This document shows positions 1 through 12,601 of a stretch of 64,000 bases of DNA, in pieces (within the stretch, counting starts at the first letter, position 1; each line of letters starts with the position of its first letter). The notes beneath the pieces are model-generated. The model saw only the letters and a list, made by a program, of their open reading frames with translations, was not told where the DNA came from and ran no database searches. Where the stretch lies: positions 620,001 through 684,000 of the forward strand of contig OZ005700.1 of the NCBI GenBank assembly GCA_963930775.1, read 5' to 3'. The translations under genes and the position numbers were made by a program. Origin of the DNA: Cliona cf. orientalis. Lineage: Eukaryota; Porifera; Demospongiae; Clionaida; Clionaidae.

Positions 1-3000
1 ACCCTTGAGCAAGCACAGGAATTGGCAGGCAGCATTCTAGATAGAGTGAAGCTCGCTCCATCCCGATATCGAGATTTTGTTGAAATCGTGTCCAAACACC
101 AATGGATGGAGGATTTCGTCCAAACACTCGAAAATGCCTACCGTAAGTACAAATTTGATCATCAGTGATGTATAAAATTTAATATTTGTAAATATAAATG
201 TAGATGGAAAAACTGGAAGGGGTACTAATGTGCACATAAAGAAAGACTCCAGTGATCGAGAAGATGAATCAAATCCTGAATCAGGTAGATTGAACTTACT
301 ACTGATCTAACTGTGAATCTCTATAAACATAATTATTCAAATTTGCAGCTTGTGATGAATTTTCCTGTGATCTCACTGATATTCCACATGGCAAATCATC
401 ATCATTGGATATTTCCAACCCTATCGTTCGATTCAGCGACTTGGATGAAGATGATAGGGAGGATCTCTTAGCTCAAATTGACGAACTGACCGAGAAAATA
501 GAACTCGAATTTGGAAAGTTAATTGACAAGGTATTATCGTCATTCTGGGATTCTGGAGTTGACCATAATAGGGTAATTGTGACATTGATTGGCAAAGAAA
601 AGTTGCTCAAGGAAGAAGACTTGGCTGGAACACGAAATATTGATGATGTGTTCAAGATTATTCGACCGTACTGCTCGTACTTCAACTACGATCTCATCGA
701 AACGTTAATTCAAATTCATGGCTCTCGACAGGCTAAGATATACTTCAAAAAGTATATTCAAGCCTTCTCCTCATACTGTAGAGCAATACCCTGCGTAGAG
801 GAAATGTGCAGCAACCAAGATACAAAGTCAAAACGTACAAAGCTCAAGTTCAAACTTGACTTTGACAGACAACAGCTGAAGCCAGATGCTGTTCGCTCTA
901 TCAAACGAAAAATTGCGAAGCAACTTGGCATGAGGCCAAGTGCTCTTTTTCTCTGCGGAATTAAGGAAGGGTGCATTCTACTGGAGTTTCTAGTACCGAC
1001 CTTCATTGCTGAGCAGCTTTTTCCTCTGAGCAAGGCACAGAGAGTTGGACTTCAGCGAGATATTAAAGCACTTAGTATTGAGTGTGAAGCTTTGAATGTG
1101 GTAAGGTTTAGTTGATTACATGCATCATTGCATTCAAATAATAATGATTGTATTTATTATTGATACTCCTATAGAACATTAAACTAAATGTCAAGTCAGG
1201 GTCCAAGAAAGGTATGTATGCACGTCAGTTCAACTGGCGGTATAAGGGTATACATCATCAGAATACTAACTGTTGAATGTGTACATGTATGTCCAGCATA
1301 CTCCCAGAATAAAATGAACCATAATTATGCATTTATCCATGTAACTTATAAAATGATGTAATTTTTCTTCAGCCACCAGGAATAGCTATTCAGAAAATAG
1401 CAGCCAAACTTCTGATACAGTTGGATCACCAAATAAATTCGTTCGTTGGATGAGACAGTCCTTTAAAAATAGAAATAAGGAAAATCAAAGGGGAAGGTTA
1501 TTGAGACGAATGTATGGTCGACATCCAAAAGCTATACTACGGCACTACAGACCTCAAGATCCCTCACTGAGTGAGTTAAACCTGGAAATCCAGGGGACAG
1601 ACACTCCTCCGATGCTCCACACTGCTCCTAAAGACCAACTCTATAATGTATCGCAGATTTCAGGTGCTTCACATTACTCTGGCATGTCTGGTGTCTCGCA
1701 GAACCATGGGCCTCACAGGATGCCTCGGTTTGGTGATCCATCACATCTCGGCCTGCCTTCTAGCCCCAGTTATCCACATCATCAATCTCATAGTATGCAA
1801 TCCACTGACTCAGGCTACAGCAATGGCCACCAAGTGCCGTACTACCCAACTGCTATACATTCCCCGCATAGTGTCATCAACCAGCAGCCGCAAGCTCATG
1901 GTAGTTACCCTGACTTGAAGTCACTATCCGGGTTTCAGTGCATAAATTGTGGACATTCCATCACTCAGCAACATCAATATAATATTGATACATTCTCATT
2001 TGCACCTCACCTGTCACAGCACCCTTATCCATCATACCCTCAACATCCTGTTTCAAAGCCACTACAGCCAATAGGCTTGGAGCAAGCACACTCGACACTT
2101 TCGAGTCATTCCGGCCACTCCGATAAGGGTTTTGGTCGCCAGTCTCCTGCATCTATTCATCATCAGCATATTCAGCACCCAAGCCCCCACATGCAGCCTT
2201 TACCTGTCTATCAACCAGTTCTACAATCACAGTTCATATCTCCAAATGATGTGGCCGTTGTGAAGTTTGCTCTGATGCACAACAGACACTGCCAGATCCC
2301 AGGTTGCTGCTGCTATCAGATCAGGGAGTTGGTGGAGGGGGCAAGAGGAGGAAGTCTGATGCCATATCACTATAATTCACCAGAAGTAAGAAATGGTCGC
2401 AGAGTTCACAGGGTCAATCATCAGATTAGCAGCACTGATTCAGATTCAGACTATACTCATACTGAGAGGAGATCGAGGCCACCAAATCTTAGACTGCTGA
2501 GCGGCGAGCACAATAGGAACCCCAACCTTCATCCACACTACCACCTCACGAAAAAATCTCACATACGTCGTGTCAATCCTCCCGCTAATCACCGACGCTC
2601 CAAGTCTCTCTCAGATCTGACACCACTCAGAGAAGTGCCCGAGACTCCTGCAAAAACACCAGCCATTGGTGGCAGCGTCAAAGCAGACACTCCAGTCTAC
2701 TACTGCCCTCCTACAATTGGGGAAGATGGTCAAGAAAAGCCAAGCAGCCCAATTGACCGCCGTTGCACCAATCAGCCAATGCTACTGAGACAAATCTCAA
2801 TTTCAGCCGATAATATCCCTGTCCTGTGCCTAAATGACTGTTCTTTCATTCCTTCCCCTGTAGCTGCAGCTCAAAGCAGAAGAAAGGGCTCCTCCTTACA
2901 AGGGGAATTGATGCAATCTATGAAACCAAAGATATCAAATAAAACACCAGTAGATACTGCACATCAAACCCTTGCTGACAGTGCACCAAAGTCTTCGCTA

Positions 3001-3300
3001 GGAATCGAGTCATCTCATTACAACAGATCTTTGGATGATGAGGTGAAGGAGATAATGCAGAGTGCACCAGCAAGAGACATTCAAAAAACTGCTCCCAGTC
3101 GTTCACCTCTCCTCAGTCGAAAGAGGAATGAAAGCACTAACTCAAGCCTCCTGTTGAGTGATCCAAGGATTCGGCATTCCATTTCTCCTCTAAGTATAGG
3201 GTCTTCCTTGCATATTATGCCCTCAAGACGTTCAGCATCTCCATACGAGACAGTAGTTCACAGAGAAAATGGCATTGTTACGGAAACAACAGAATGTTGA
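1..3300 (+). CDS. Unrecognised protein with possible death-fold segment and disordered tail, 5' partial
   Basis: Exons 1-142, 204-284, 349-1100, 1175-1211 and 1373-3300 join in one frame (979 residues visible); the start lies before the window. The first ~47 residues form an amphipathic helical segment (ILDRVKLAPSRYRDFVEIV) resembling CARD/death-fold helices; this is a weak inference. Exon 3 has an acidic helical region, a segment with the pattern DDVFKIIRPYCSYFNYDLIE, and a basic alpha/beta-looking block (KLKFKLDFDRQQLKPDAV). I associate this combination with large uncharacterised families of sponges and cnidarians, from memory only. The last 600 residues are rich in His, Ser and Pro with two Cys islands (CINCGH; CQIPGCCC), probably disordered, with many SP/TP sites. 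No catalytic motif is visible. An adaptor or signalling role is possible but unproven. Confidence 0.7.
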
Positions 3301-3391
3301 TATTGTTGTCTATTCATTTGTGTATATATAGGCCTACCAGCAATTGTAATTGCAATGCAGGTCAAGGTCATTTTTTGGCGCCTATAAATTA

Positions 3392-3403
3392 TACGCATGC
3401 GCA
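3392..3403 (+). promoter_or_regulatory. NRF-1-like site upstream of possible first exon
   Basis: TACGCATGCGCA matches 11 of 12 positions of YGCGCAYGCGCR. It lies just after a TATA-like CCTATAAAT and ~70 bp before the GC-rich stretch called as a possible non-coding exon. Confidence 0.35.
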
Positions 3404-3469
3404 AAAAATTATTAATCATTATGGGCGGAACATGTACATGACGTGTTATAATACAAAAGCTCATTAGAT

Positions 3470-3541
3470 TTATCGCTGCGTCTAGTTCCTTGTGAGCCGG
3501 AGAGGGCGAAGGCAGTTGGACGAGCGAGCGACTCCCCGAGA
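3470..3541 (+). other. Possible non-coding first exon
   Basis: A GC-rich, CpG-containing stretch lies just downstream of a TATA-like element and an NRF-1-like site and ends in GAGAA|GTAAGT. This is what a 5' UTR exon spliced to the receptor at 5191 would look like. The start coordinate is approximate. No acceptor near 5191 was fixed, so the link is an inference. Confidence 0.25.
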
Positions 3542-5190
3542 AGTAAGTCAATGGCATTAAACTTGGATGCATGTTTATTTTCGCTATGCACTGGGTATAG
3601 TCACAATTTATTGCAGCGTTTGTGTGCGAGTCAGCTATCTTTGCTTCTCTCACAGAAAACGTGCAGCTGACTGTACCATAATATTCACTAACAGAGCTAC
3701 TACTATAGTATTATTATAGTAGCTCCATAACTATAAAAATGCCTATATAAACAAGGAGTGGAAATAATTATGGTTTTGTCCAGCCTTTCGCTGAGCCGGT
3801 CGACGCTCAGCTGTGAACATAAAATTATGTAAAAGGGTTTACCAATTTCTGTAGTATACCGGTATATAGTGGTGAAGTGTGACTGTGCAAGTTGCATGAT
3901 AGTATTAAAAGGGCATTGATAGCCATGGGAAAACGGGCATAATCTATGGAAAAACCATGTTATTCTTGATATGAATGTGTGTTGAAAGCTAAATACGTGT
4001 GGTTTTCTTCATAAACCCATGTTTTTGCAAATATTTTCCTCATAATCTTCAATATTTTCAGCATGCCTCTAGCAGGTGGCACTTGTTCCCTGGTGCCACC
4101 TTAGCTGATACTACCACAAAAAAAATGCATGAACTTTTCAACACAATAGTTGTGTGAAAAGATGACTTTCATTGTACCTAGTAGGTGCTTGCATGCATGC
4201 CCCCCTCCTCCCTAAATATTTGCAAGTTTGTACCCCTGGAAGGGTGTAAGGGTTCCTCAACAAAAGCACCAATTACTCCTTCCTTGCATGAACAATCTTT
4301 GTATAGTGATTGTAACATCTGGGCCCAGCCTGCTAGGACTTGCCCAGCCTGGGAGAAGCTCTAGGTTTGAAGGGGGAGGAAGCCACACAGTACACACCTC
4401 ACCTTCCCCATACTGGTGCATTTCTTGTGGTTGTCTATTTTAGTGAGGTGGGGAGAGCTATACAAACAAAATCTCTCTGACCTCTCAAAGCATGAATTAC
4501 TAGCAAACCACAGATAAACGTTGTTGTGTGAAGCAATGTAGTGTTTGTGGGCCATGTTAACCTGTCCCACATGTAAGGCCATTCTCCTTGCATGTGATGG
4601 TGTGCATGTGCTCTACAACATTTTGGTCAACACACAATGCCCTAATTCCACCACCAGTTGGCCTAAATGGGAGCTTATACTGGAGAGAGACAGTGTCAAA
4701 AGCAGCTGTGGCCATGAGCACCTTTTGATCTGGATGTTCATACTCTCTCCTGCATGCAATGGTTGCCCACCATAGGACCAGTGTGAGGAGTTTTGATGAC
4801 TTTTAGTGTCTAGACTAATGTCAGGAATGGTAGGATTTTGATCACTCTAATCATCCTCTAGTGGAAATATGTTTTTAGTGGGGGAGGGGGGGGGGGCAGC
4901 TGCAGTGTTGACAGCCCTTCTGGGAGTAAACAGGAGCTACCTGTATAGTAGCCAATCCCTACTCTAGCCAACCACTATCAAAAGAGAGCCACTTTTGCTG
5001 GGGAAATCTGGTGTATTGAGCCCTTTGGGTGTGCTGTCCACATGAGTACCAATCTACACCAGATAGTGGTAATTAAGTTTGTACAGGGTAGCTGCTGCAT
5101 GATTGCACATCTATCTCACTCCATTCCATCTAGACTCCCATCAGAGCAGCCAAGCTACCACTACCTTACCTTATCTCCAGTCATCCTACC

Positions 5191-8100
5191 ATGGCTCACC
5201 AGAGTTTCTTCCCCGTCCTACTCCTCTCTTCACTGCTGTTGTTGCTACCACCACTGACTAGTGCCACCGAGGGAAGCGTCACTCTCTTCAAGTTGGAGTC
5301 GCAGTCATCCATCAGTGGATTGAAAGTCACCATCCAGTGCACCACCTCTGGTGCCATAACTGGAAACAGAACTTTCTTCCGTGCACGAGACCTCAACAGC
5401 AATGATGCAGAGATAGTTAGAGCAAGCATGGGATCGGGAAATGAACTACTGCTGACATTTGAGCTCACGCCGAAGCTTGAGGGCTACTACTTCTGTCAAG
5501 TGGGAAATCTTACCTCGAATAAGCTTCCACTAGTCGGTAAGTGAAGTTAATGGAGGGGGGACATATTTTATCATCACTGTATACAATGCTTTGCTGTGTG
5601 TGTGTGTGTGTGTGTGTGTATGTGATGCATTATCACTTGTGTCGTCATAGTGGTATACAATATGTACTTGTGTTGTCATAGTGGTATACAATATGTATTG
5701 TACAGTGTTTTAGTGTACTACTGCTTTTGTTAATTTTGTGCAAAGGCCATCAACCATGAAATACAATTGAATATTAATTATTGTGTTCAGTAATAGGACC
5801 CCTGTTGTTAAGGGAACTATTAATCTTGTTGGTCCTGATCTTGTTAGCTAGATCAGAGCTTACTAGTGCTGCACCTGCACATACAAACCTCAGGTAGAGA
5901 TACTCTAGATCTTTGTATGGTAATCAGTGCTACCTGACCCTGTGGTTGGATGGCTACTGTATCACTATACTGTGTTGACTGTACACTGGGGAGTGAGTGA
6001 GTGAGTGAGGGTTGGAGCCACAACAAACAAACCTGTGGCCACCTCACCTTCAGCTTCCTCCCTTTTCAGTGGTGCCTGACTGTTAGGTAAGTGTCCTCTC
6101 AGTGGGAGACAGTTAAGCCCTCTGCAAAGCTCTTCAGTTTCTCATTGAAACACTGTTGTGGCTTTGTGGCCTGTCAGTCTATTCCTCCTTACAGTAGCCC
6201 CACATGTAGCTAGATGCACTCTACATGAAGGACATTTACTACAATTAGATATTATGACAGTTATGAGGTCTGTACATGTTTTGATTGGCCATTATCTTAT
6301 AGCTACATCTTACTAAGAATTCATTTATAAATGCTTGGTACCTTTATAATAGTTGTTTTGTATGCTTAGTTGGCCATTTGGTAATTGAGCATGTACACTG
6401 CACATGTATAATTATAACAATAATATGATTCATTGCCTATTCATATCATGTACAGCTGTGGTTAAATAGGCCCATGGAGTGACCTCATGCCTGAGCTAAC
6501 AAATAGCACATACACATGCACTCAATAGCAGACAATCAGAGAGAGAAGGTCAGGGCACCCACCTGTGCCCATGCTGTGTTTACCTGCCATGAATAATAGC
6601 TAGTGTTGGCCTATAGCTGGCAAAGGGTTAGGATGGCTGAGCTAAGGATGAGTAGCTCCATGTATGTATGTATGTATGTAGCATGACATTATTTGTGCAT
6701 GTGTGCTTCATGCTCCAGCTCTTAGCTCATGCTATTGTGCATGTTAGATGCCTTCATTCCCATGTCCAGATCAATTGTACATGAATAACACTTGTGATAC
6801 CATGCATGAGGTGTACTGTAGTTCATCTGTATGCAGTCACCACTCCAAATTGCTGTCAGTGTACATCCATAGGGATTCATTGCCTCTTAAACTACCGTAT
6901 AGCCGGAAAATTTGGCGGTCTATGTTACAACCGCCAAATTAAAATCTGCCAAAATTTCCTACTCACATATATCCGTATGGCAATCCCGTACCGAACCGCC
7001 AAATTTAAATCTGCTAATATTCTTGGCAATAGGAATTTTGGGCTCAACCGCATAATTCCCACCAATATTTTCGGCTATACAATGTATAGCAGGCAGTGGG
7101 GAAAGGGTTGTTAAAATAGTTACTAATCATGCATTACTAGACTATACTCAATCCCATGCAGCCCACCCGGTCCTGAACAGGAACCTGAGGAGCGCTGCTG
7201 GTGCCGGTATTACTGGCCCTCTCTCGGTCCCCCTGCGCGGAACTGTCGTCGTCCCCTGTCCCTACGAGAGGGGTACGTTTGAGGAGAGATACGGGGTCAC
7301 GTGGTTCCAAGGAGTGCAGATGATCAACACCTCGGACGTGGCACAGACCAACAATCGCTACCAAGTCCACAGAAATTTCTCACTGATGATTCAAGACGTG
7401 ATGCCAACGGACGCCAGCAGTGCGTACTACTGCCAGGTGCATGTGAACACAACTGAGGGTGACGTCATTACCAGGCAGTCTCCCTACATCACTGTTGAAG
7501 TCCTAGGTAAACTTATCACTTTATATTATTCACTGTCATCTAAAGCCTTCTGCTTTAAATTATTATAATTGCTACACACCTTAGCCCTAGTTATTTTTCT
7601 TCTGAACAAAGCCTGAGAGATTTGTGGTGTAGCCAGCTTACTCTAGCTGATAGTGACCCAACCACTGACTTCCCTAGCTCAGGTCCCTGCCCAGCTCCTT
7701 GACATACATGTACTGACCAACAGGAGATATGTTTGTCTGTTAGTGGGGGCATGTTTGTCCGTCAGTTGGTCACGGTGGTCACCAGCCATAGCCCACAACC
7801 TGGACTGATATGATCTCACAACCTCTTTTAGCTGGCTGATAAACTGAGATCAGACAAAAGTCTATTGGATTAGGCCAGCCACACTGTCACTAAGCCGTGA
7901 TTGTGTGTGCTTTTTGCTGTGTGTGTGTGTGTGTGATGATCTTGTAGTGCAATAGATGACAAGAGGCAGGCAGTGGTAATATAGATAATAATGCTCATGA
8001 GAAAAATTTTGGGGAAATCATTTTTATCATGCTACCCCCCCCTCCCCCTCAGCTTAATTAGTCCATGGAGGGGTGTGTTGGGTTCAAGCAACCTTGCATG

Positions 8101-10969
8101 ACCTTAGCATACTCTCAACACCACCTACTTATTATATGCATGCTGACAGCATGTGCCAGGCTAATGGATTTCTGCATAGTCTACTGCATGTGGGCGTGGT
8201 TGAATAACTAGCAGCTGTCCAAGCCATACCAGTGCAAGTACCTGTGTAGTGTGTTGATCTTGAGCTATTAATGGTTGCATGGAAGGATGAAGCGAGGTCC
8301 ATTAACTAAATGAAGTTACCATACATTGACTAACATGTCACATGCACACCTATTCACACACTAACTCACTCACATGCACACAGATCCCATCACCATTTTG
8401 CACCACTTGGAAGAGCAGATAGTAGCTCCAAACTCGGAGGCTCGATACACCTGTAAGGTCAGTGGTGTTCCCATGCCGACCATCATGTGGACGTTCAACG
8501 GAGCAGAGATCAGTGAGGGCACTGATGTGGACATTGAGAATAACAACACGAATCTGCGGAATTTGGTCGCGGTGACGAGCACCCTACGCTACCGATCGTC
8601 GCAGGAGTCGGGGCAGGTGGCGTGCATCGGATACCACATGGAGGGGAAGAGGCCAGTCATGGTGACTTCCGAGGCACACCTCATCGTTCTCTGTAAGGGT
8701 CAAGGGTCACTTAGCTAGGCTAGTCATGGAACTATCACTATCATAATTATTATGTAAGAGAGTGTAGCTAGGCTTGGACCCCAATCAGCCCTTGATGGGA
8801 GACATTTTTTGCCTGTCCCATACAACTGAAGTGCTGTGTATAGTTAAGCATATTTGGTAAGGGTCGTCTATACTATTTGTACCCGATTAGCTACATGCAC
8901 TATAGAGCATTAGAATTTATCGACCCTGTACCATTTTCGCGTATAACTCGCAATTAATTTTAATAATTGCGTTTTGCCCAAAATCGTTACTTGTCACCTT
9001 AAGGTACATGTAATTGATACATGATCATCCCACACACTCACACATGCAAAACTGCAGCCGACGACCTTACTCCTAGTCTATCGGTTACAGAAGAAGGTCC
9101 TAGACTTCAAGTCCGACTCCCATCTCTCATTCCGGGACAGTTTGAACTACTGGCATACTACTACTATCAAAATTTGCGCTCCCATAAACTCATCTCTCAT
9201 CCCACATTCCGAAATACGAGAGAAGTAGACATTATCATCCCTGCAGACAAACTGCCACCATTTAGGACCTTCCAGGTGCAGGTTGCTCTGTCAGTTGCCA
9301 ACAAGACTAGCGGCAGATCAACAATATCTAGTCAGATCAGTAAGTATTGTTATGATTTCTCATTGACTATTCTTTTACTCTTTATCTCTCTCGTCCTCCT
9401 TCTCTCTCACTCCTCTCTCCCCCCCCCTCTCTCTCTCTCATCCTCACTCTCTCTCTCTCTCTCTCTCCCACTCTTCTTCTCCAACTCCAGCATTCGATGC
9501 AGAGTTTTCACCCACAGATGATGACTGTGTATCACTGTGTCCAGACGTGGAAGATCCTGAACCAGTCAATTCCAACACACCACTTGTGGCTCTCCTAGCT
9601 GTCTTCATCATACTACTGATCATCGTGATAATAGTTGGCACTATTGTTGGTGTTCTGTTCTTTGTGTGCTTCAGAAACATGAAGCGCCTGCCCCTCGACA
9701 AGCTAGACGAGACGAGCAATGGAGGGGGTCACTTTTCGGCAGCTTCCGACGGTACCCACATGTGCGATGATCCCTGTGCCTCTCCTACCAGCACTTTACA
9801 GCGATCGAGGAAAAGTTCCTTTTCGAGGTAAATAAATCATCATGGGTTAATTCAAGTGAAGTTAGAGTATTGATTAGAACTCGTGTGCATGTGAGTCATG
9901 TTTACCATTTGGGGATTTTTGGTATGTACCATGGTAGTGTGCTATACTTGTATTCTGTACACCGATACATGTACATGCTCACAACTATATATAGTAGTGG
10001 CCTGCTACGATAAAAGAGACCACCTGGGGGGGGGGGGGGGGGGGGGCGGGGAAGACGTTAGCATGAAACAGATCAGTTTACAAGCACAGCATGGCGAATC
10101 CCAAATCAATAGAGATTATGAAACAGTAAAGTTTGTTATTCTCGGCAGTGCAGGGCAGAGCAGAGCAGGCCAGAGCAGGGCAGGGCAGGGCTGGAGGGAG
10201 GTGGATGGTATGAGGTGGGTGGTGGGGGTACGTACAAAATCCCACGGGCACTCCCCTCACTCTCCTCTGAATGAATGAAATCATTATTTTAGTTTAATTT
10301 TTCCTACCATAATATGCATACAGCCATGGTGGCCAAGCTGGTGCCGAGAGTTGTGACGATAACGAGGAGGAAAACCCCCACGATAATATTGACCATAAGA
10401 AGCTGGAGCAGTGGGAGGAGAAGAACAAGGCTGATGCCGTCGCTATGGATACCATGGAGGTGGATGATGAAACAGGTTAGTTGATGGGAATTATGTTTAA
10501 TTAGTGGTCTTTCCTTCCTCTCCCCAACATTATTACTGCATATGTAGGTAACAATCACTGTCCAGATGACAGGTACACAAGCTTATTTGTTCTAGTCCAT
10601 TAATTTTGCCCACCTGTTAATGTGCTATTACTTGGTAGCTAATTAATATGGAAATAAGCTAGCTGCTTTGTGCATACTCACACCCAGAAGATTCATTTTT
10701 CCTTGTTCGTGTGCAAGCTCCTATAGTTGCATTCCTTGACACCTGTATCCTTATACCTCGTTCTTTGAAGCCAGAATGTTCATAATATTATAATTTATTA
10801 TGTCATTATACGTAGAGGATGTGTATTCCTTGCACCCATCTGCACCAAAATAGTCTTTGTACAGTTGTAGACCTTCTCTTTGTAGTGGAATAAACTTTTA
10901 GTTTCAACTTTCTACCTGTGCGCAGCACATGTTACACACATACATGATATTGTATATTAATCTCACATC

Positions 10970-11011
<42 letters not shown>

Positions 11012-11254
11012 TTTTTGTTGCATCCCTTTTCAGGTATTCGAATGCACTCCAATGAATACCACCCCACAAGGGTAGAGCACCAGCGCCGCAAGAAGCCAGG
11101 GGAAAACCCTTATGTCACTAACATTGCCATGCACCGCGGAATGGCTACCACCGCCACCACTGCAGCTGTGAAGCCAACCGACTCTTTCGAAGATCTCACA
11201 GGCGACTTCGAAGAGCTGAAGATACAAAGCGCTGATTTTTCCAAGTCGGCTTGA
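5191..11254 (+). CDS. Ig-domain type I membrane receptor 1
   Basis: Exons 5191-5536, 7162-7506, 8384-8692, 9058-9339, 9491-9827, 10324-10475 and 11034-11254 give 663 aa. Residues 1-25 are a signal peptide. Exons 1-3 each carry one Ig-like domain on phase-1 boundaries, with F-strand cysteines in YYFCQV, YYCQV and VACIGY; domain 3 has the core Trp (MWTFNG). Exon 4 is a FnIII-like domain (FQVQVALSVANKTSG). Exon 5 has a linker with two Cys, a strongly hydrophobic TM helix (LLAVFIILLIIVIIVGTIVG) and the start of a ~190-residue acidic/basic tail. I see no kinase domain, ITIM or ITAM; an NPY occurs in the last exon. AATAAA lies at 11445-11450. The gene is the first of three tandem paralogues, most diverged in its tail. 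Adhesion or recognition at the cell surface is the likely role; the ligand is unknown. Confidence 0.85.
6893..7086. mobile_element. MITE-like element with terminal inverted repeats
   Basis: In intron 1 of the first receptor. The left end (CCGTATAGCCGGAAAATTTG from 6895) is the near-perfect inverse of the right end ending at 7084 (CCAATATTTTCGGCTATACA). TA dinucleotides flank both ends, fitting a TA target duplication of Tc1/mariner type. The ~190-bp length and lack of a reading frame fit a non-autonomous element. The interior carries two similar ACCGCCAAATT..AAATCTGC blocks. Confidence 0.6.
10026..10046. repeat. Poly-G run of 21 in an intron
   Basis: Twenty-one consecutive G, then C and four more G, in an intron of the first receptor. 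Similar G or C homopolymers occur at 4885-4897, 14193-14207 and 21706-21724. Such tracts are prone to length error in assemblies. Confidence 0.8.
10971..11008. repeat. (AC)n microsatellite
   Basis: About 19 AC units immediately before the last intron's acceptor region in the first receptor gene. A related (TG)n tract lies at about 5597-5618. Confidence 0.9.
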
Positions 11255-11456
11255 AGACAAACTCTAGCACAATTTTCTCTTGTTTCCTGGAAAACTGAAA
11301 CTGATTAGGAGTAATGGTGTGTCCTGTCTAACAGTTGTCATTGTGTGTACCTTTGTGTCGGCTTATCCCCCAAAAGCATAATTATTATCCACATCACTAT
11401 CATCCTCTCACTGTACACCTTTATACTACATACATGTATGAATTAATAAATATTGG

Positions 11457-11553
11457 TGTGTGAAGGGAAATACACTCAGGGATTATCGTAACAGAAGGAG
11501 ATTTGTTCCACAACTGATGAGTGATAAGCATGCGGCATGCAGGCACCAATTTA
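11457..11553 (+). repeat. Direct repeat, copy A
   Basis: Matches copy B at 11643-11737 almost base for base, from TGTGTGAAGGGAAATACACT through GGCACCA. Differences are a few transitions and a small indel. The copies are 186 bp apart, start to start. Confidence 0.85.
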
Positions 11554-11642
11554 TTGTGGTTTGGCAAGCTAGTGCTGTAGGGTTCTGCGTTCACATGCAT
11601 GGTCCGTATTATTATAATAATTACAACAAAATTTCACTTAAC

Positions 11643-11737
11643 TGTGTGAAGGGAAATACACTCGGGGATTATCGTAACGGAAGGAGGTTTGTTCCACAAC
11701 TGATGAGTAACAGGCAGAGCATGCAGGCACCAGTTTA
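11643..11737 (+). repeat. Direct repeat, copy B
   Basis: Second copy of the repeat at 11457-11553. GTGGTTTGGCA follows copy A and its inverse TGCCAAACCAC follows copy B, so part of the flank is inverted. It could be a decayed element or a local duplication. Confidence 0.85.
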
Positions 11738-12550
11738 ATTTGTCGTGGGTTAGTTTTTCCATGCCAAACCACTATAATGGATGCCATCTGTCGCATTGTG
11801 ATGATATCAGGGTGCTGGAGCATACCTACCTATATATCCCCCCACCTTCCTATCTACTATATACCCTGACACTATCTGGAATTTTCCCATTATTTTTTGT
11901 ATAATAACATCACTACTATATAGTGCTCTAACAGATGCTTAATGAAGCTAATGCACATAATTATATATACCTCCCCAGCTGACGGCTAATAAAAATTTTT
12001 TTAGTTAAGGCATGCCCAAAATGAGCAATTGAAATCTTTGTGGCTAGGAATTTATTTATGTAAATCCGATTAAGTTTTGTCTCCACAGTGTCCACATAAT
12101 TATAGTAGTACAATAAATATTAAGAGCAGTAGTGGTATATCTTGAGCATTGACTTAGCTCGGTGTGTGGTACTGGGACAGGATATAATGTGTGTACTGTT
12201 TCAAGCACTCTAGACTATGTACAAGGTATTCCCTATTGCTACGGCTTTGTATGTATATCGTTGATCGTGTTATGAAAGCAAGTATACTACTAAGAATCAT
12301 AAACACTTTCAGTTTGATATCACAGTCTGTGTGATGATGAAGAAGTTTAATTATTATTGTTCTCAGACGGAAAATCCTCTGAGCATTAAATTTTATGAGA
12401 ATGCATTATGAGTAGTACGTACCCCTCATTGGGTAAACATGGTTACAGTATTATTATTATTATTATTAACTAGGCCAATACCGGTGGGCGGGGCAAATAT
12501 TATTATTAAATTAATTTTAGTCTCGTGCCCAGCCCCCTTCTTTCACGCGC

Positions 12551-12557
12551 TATAAAG
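12551..12557 (+). promoter_or_regulatory. TATA box of receptor 2
   Basis: TATAAAG after a GC-rich CACGCGC lies 51 bp before the ATG at 12602. A start site 25-30 bp downstream of the box leaves ~20 bp of 5' UTR, so the in-frame upstream extension starting inside the box cannot be translated. This decides the start at 12602. Confidence 0.65.
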
Positions 12558-12601
12558 TGGGGTTGAGAACAGTCCTAGTAGAGATTGCAGCATCAGTCGG
12601 T

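Larger units (their letters stand above)
3301..5190. other. Intergenic region upstream of the first Ig receptor
   Basis: No convincing coding exon was seen over 1.9 kb. A TATA-like CCTATAAAT (about 3380) and an NRF-1-like site (3392-3403) precede a GC-richer stretch at about 3470-3541 that ends in a strong donor consensus (GAGAA|GTAAGT). The rest is low-complexity AT-rich sequence with a poly-G run near 4885-4897. Short reading frames here have no family resemblance and no splice support. Confidence 0.5.
11255..12550. other. Intergenic region between receptors 1 and 2
   Basis: Contains the poly(A) signal of receptor 1 (11445-11450), a pair of ~95-bp direct repeats, and AT-rich sequence up to the TATA box of receptor 2. 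No exon with family resemblance was seen. Confidence 0.6.

Noticed and set aside
11457..11737. Two spaced direct repeats as a possible CRISPR-like array
   Set aside because: Only two long copies in a eukaryotic context; no array of short repeats and spacers.
12557..12601. In-frame N-terminal extension of receptor 2
   Set aside because: It begins with GTG inside the TATA box, so it is upstream of any likely transcript start.
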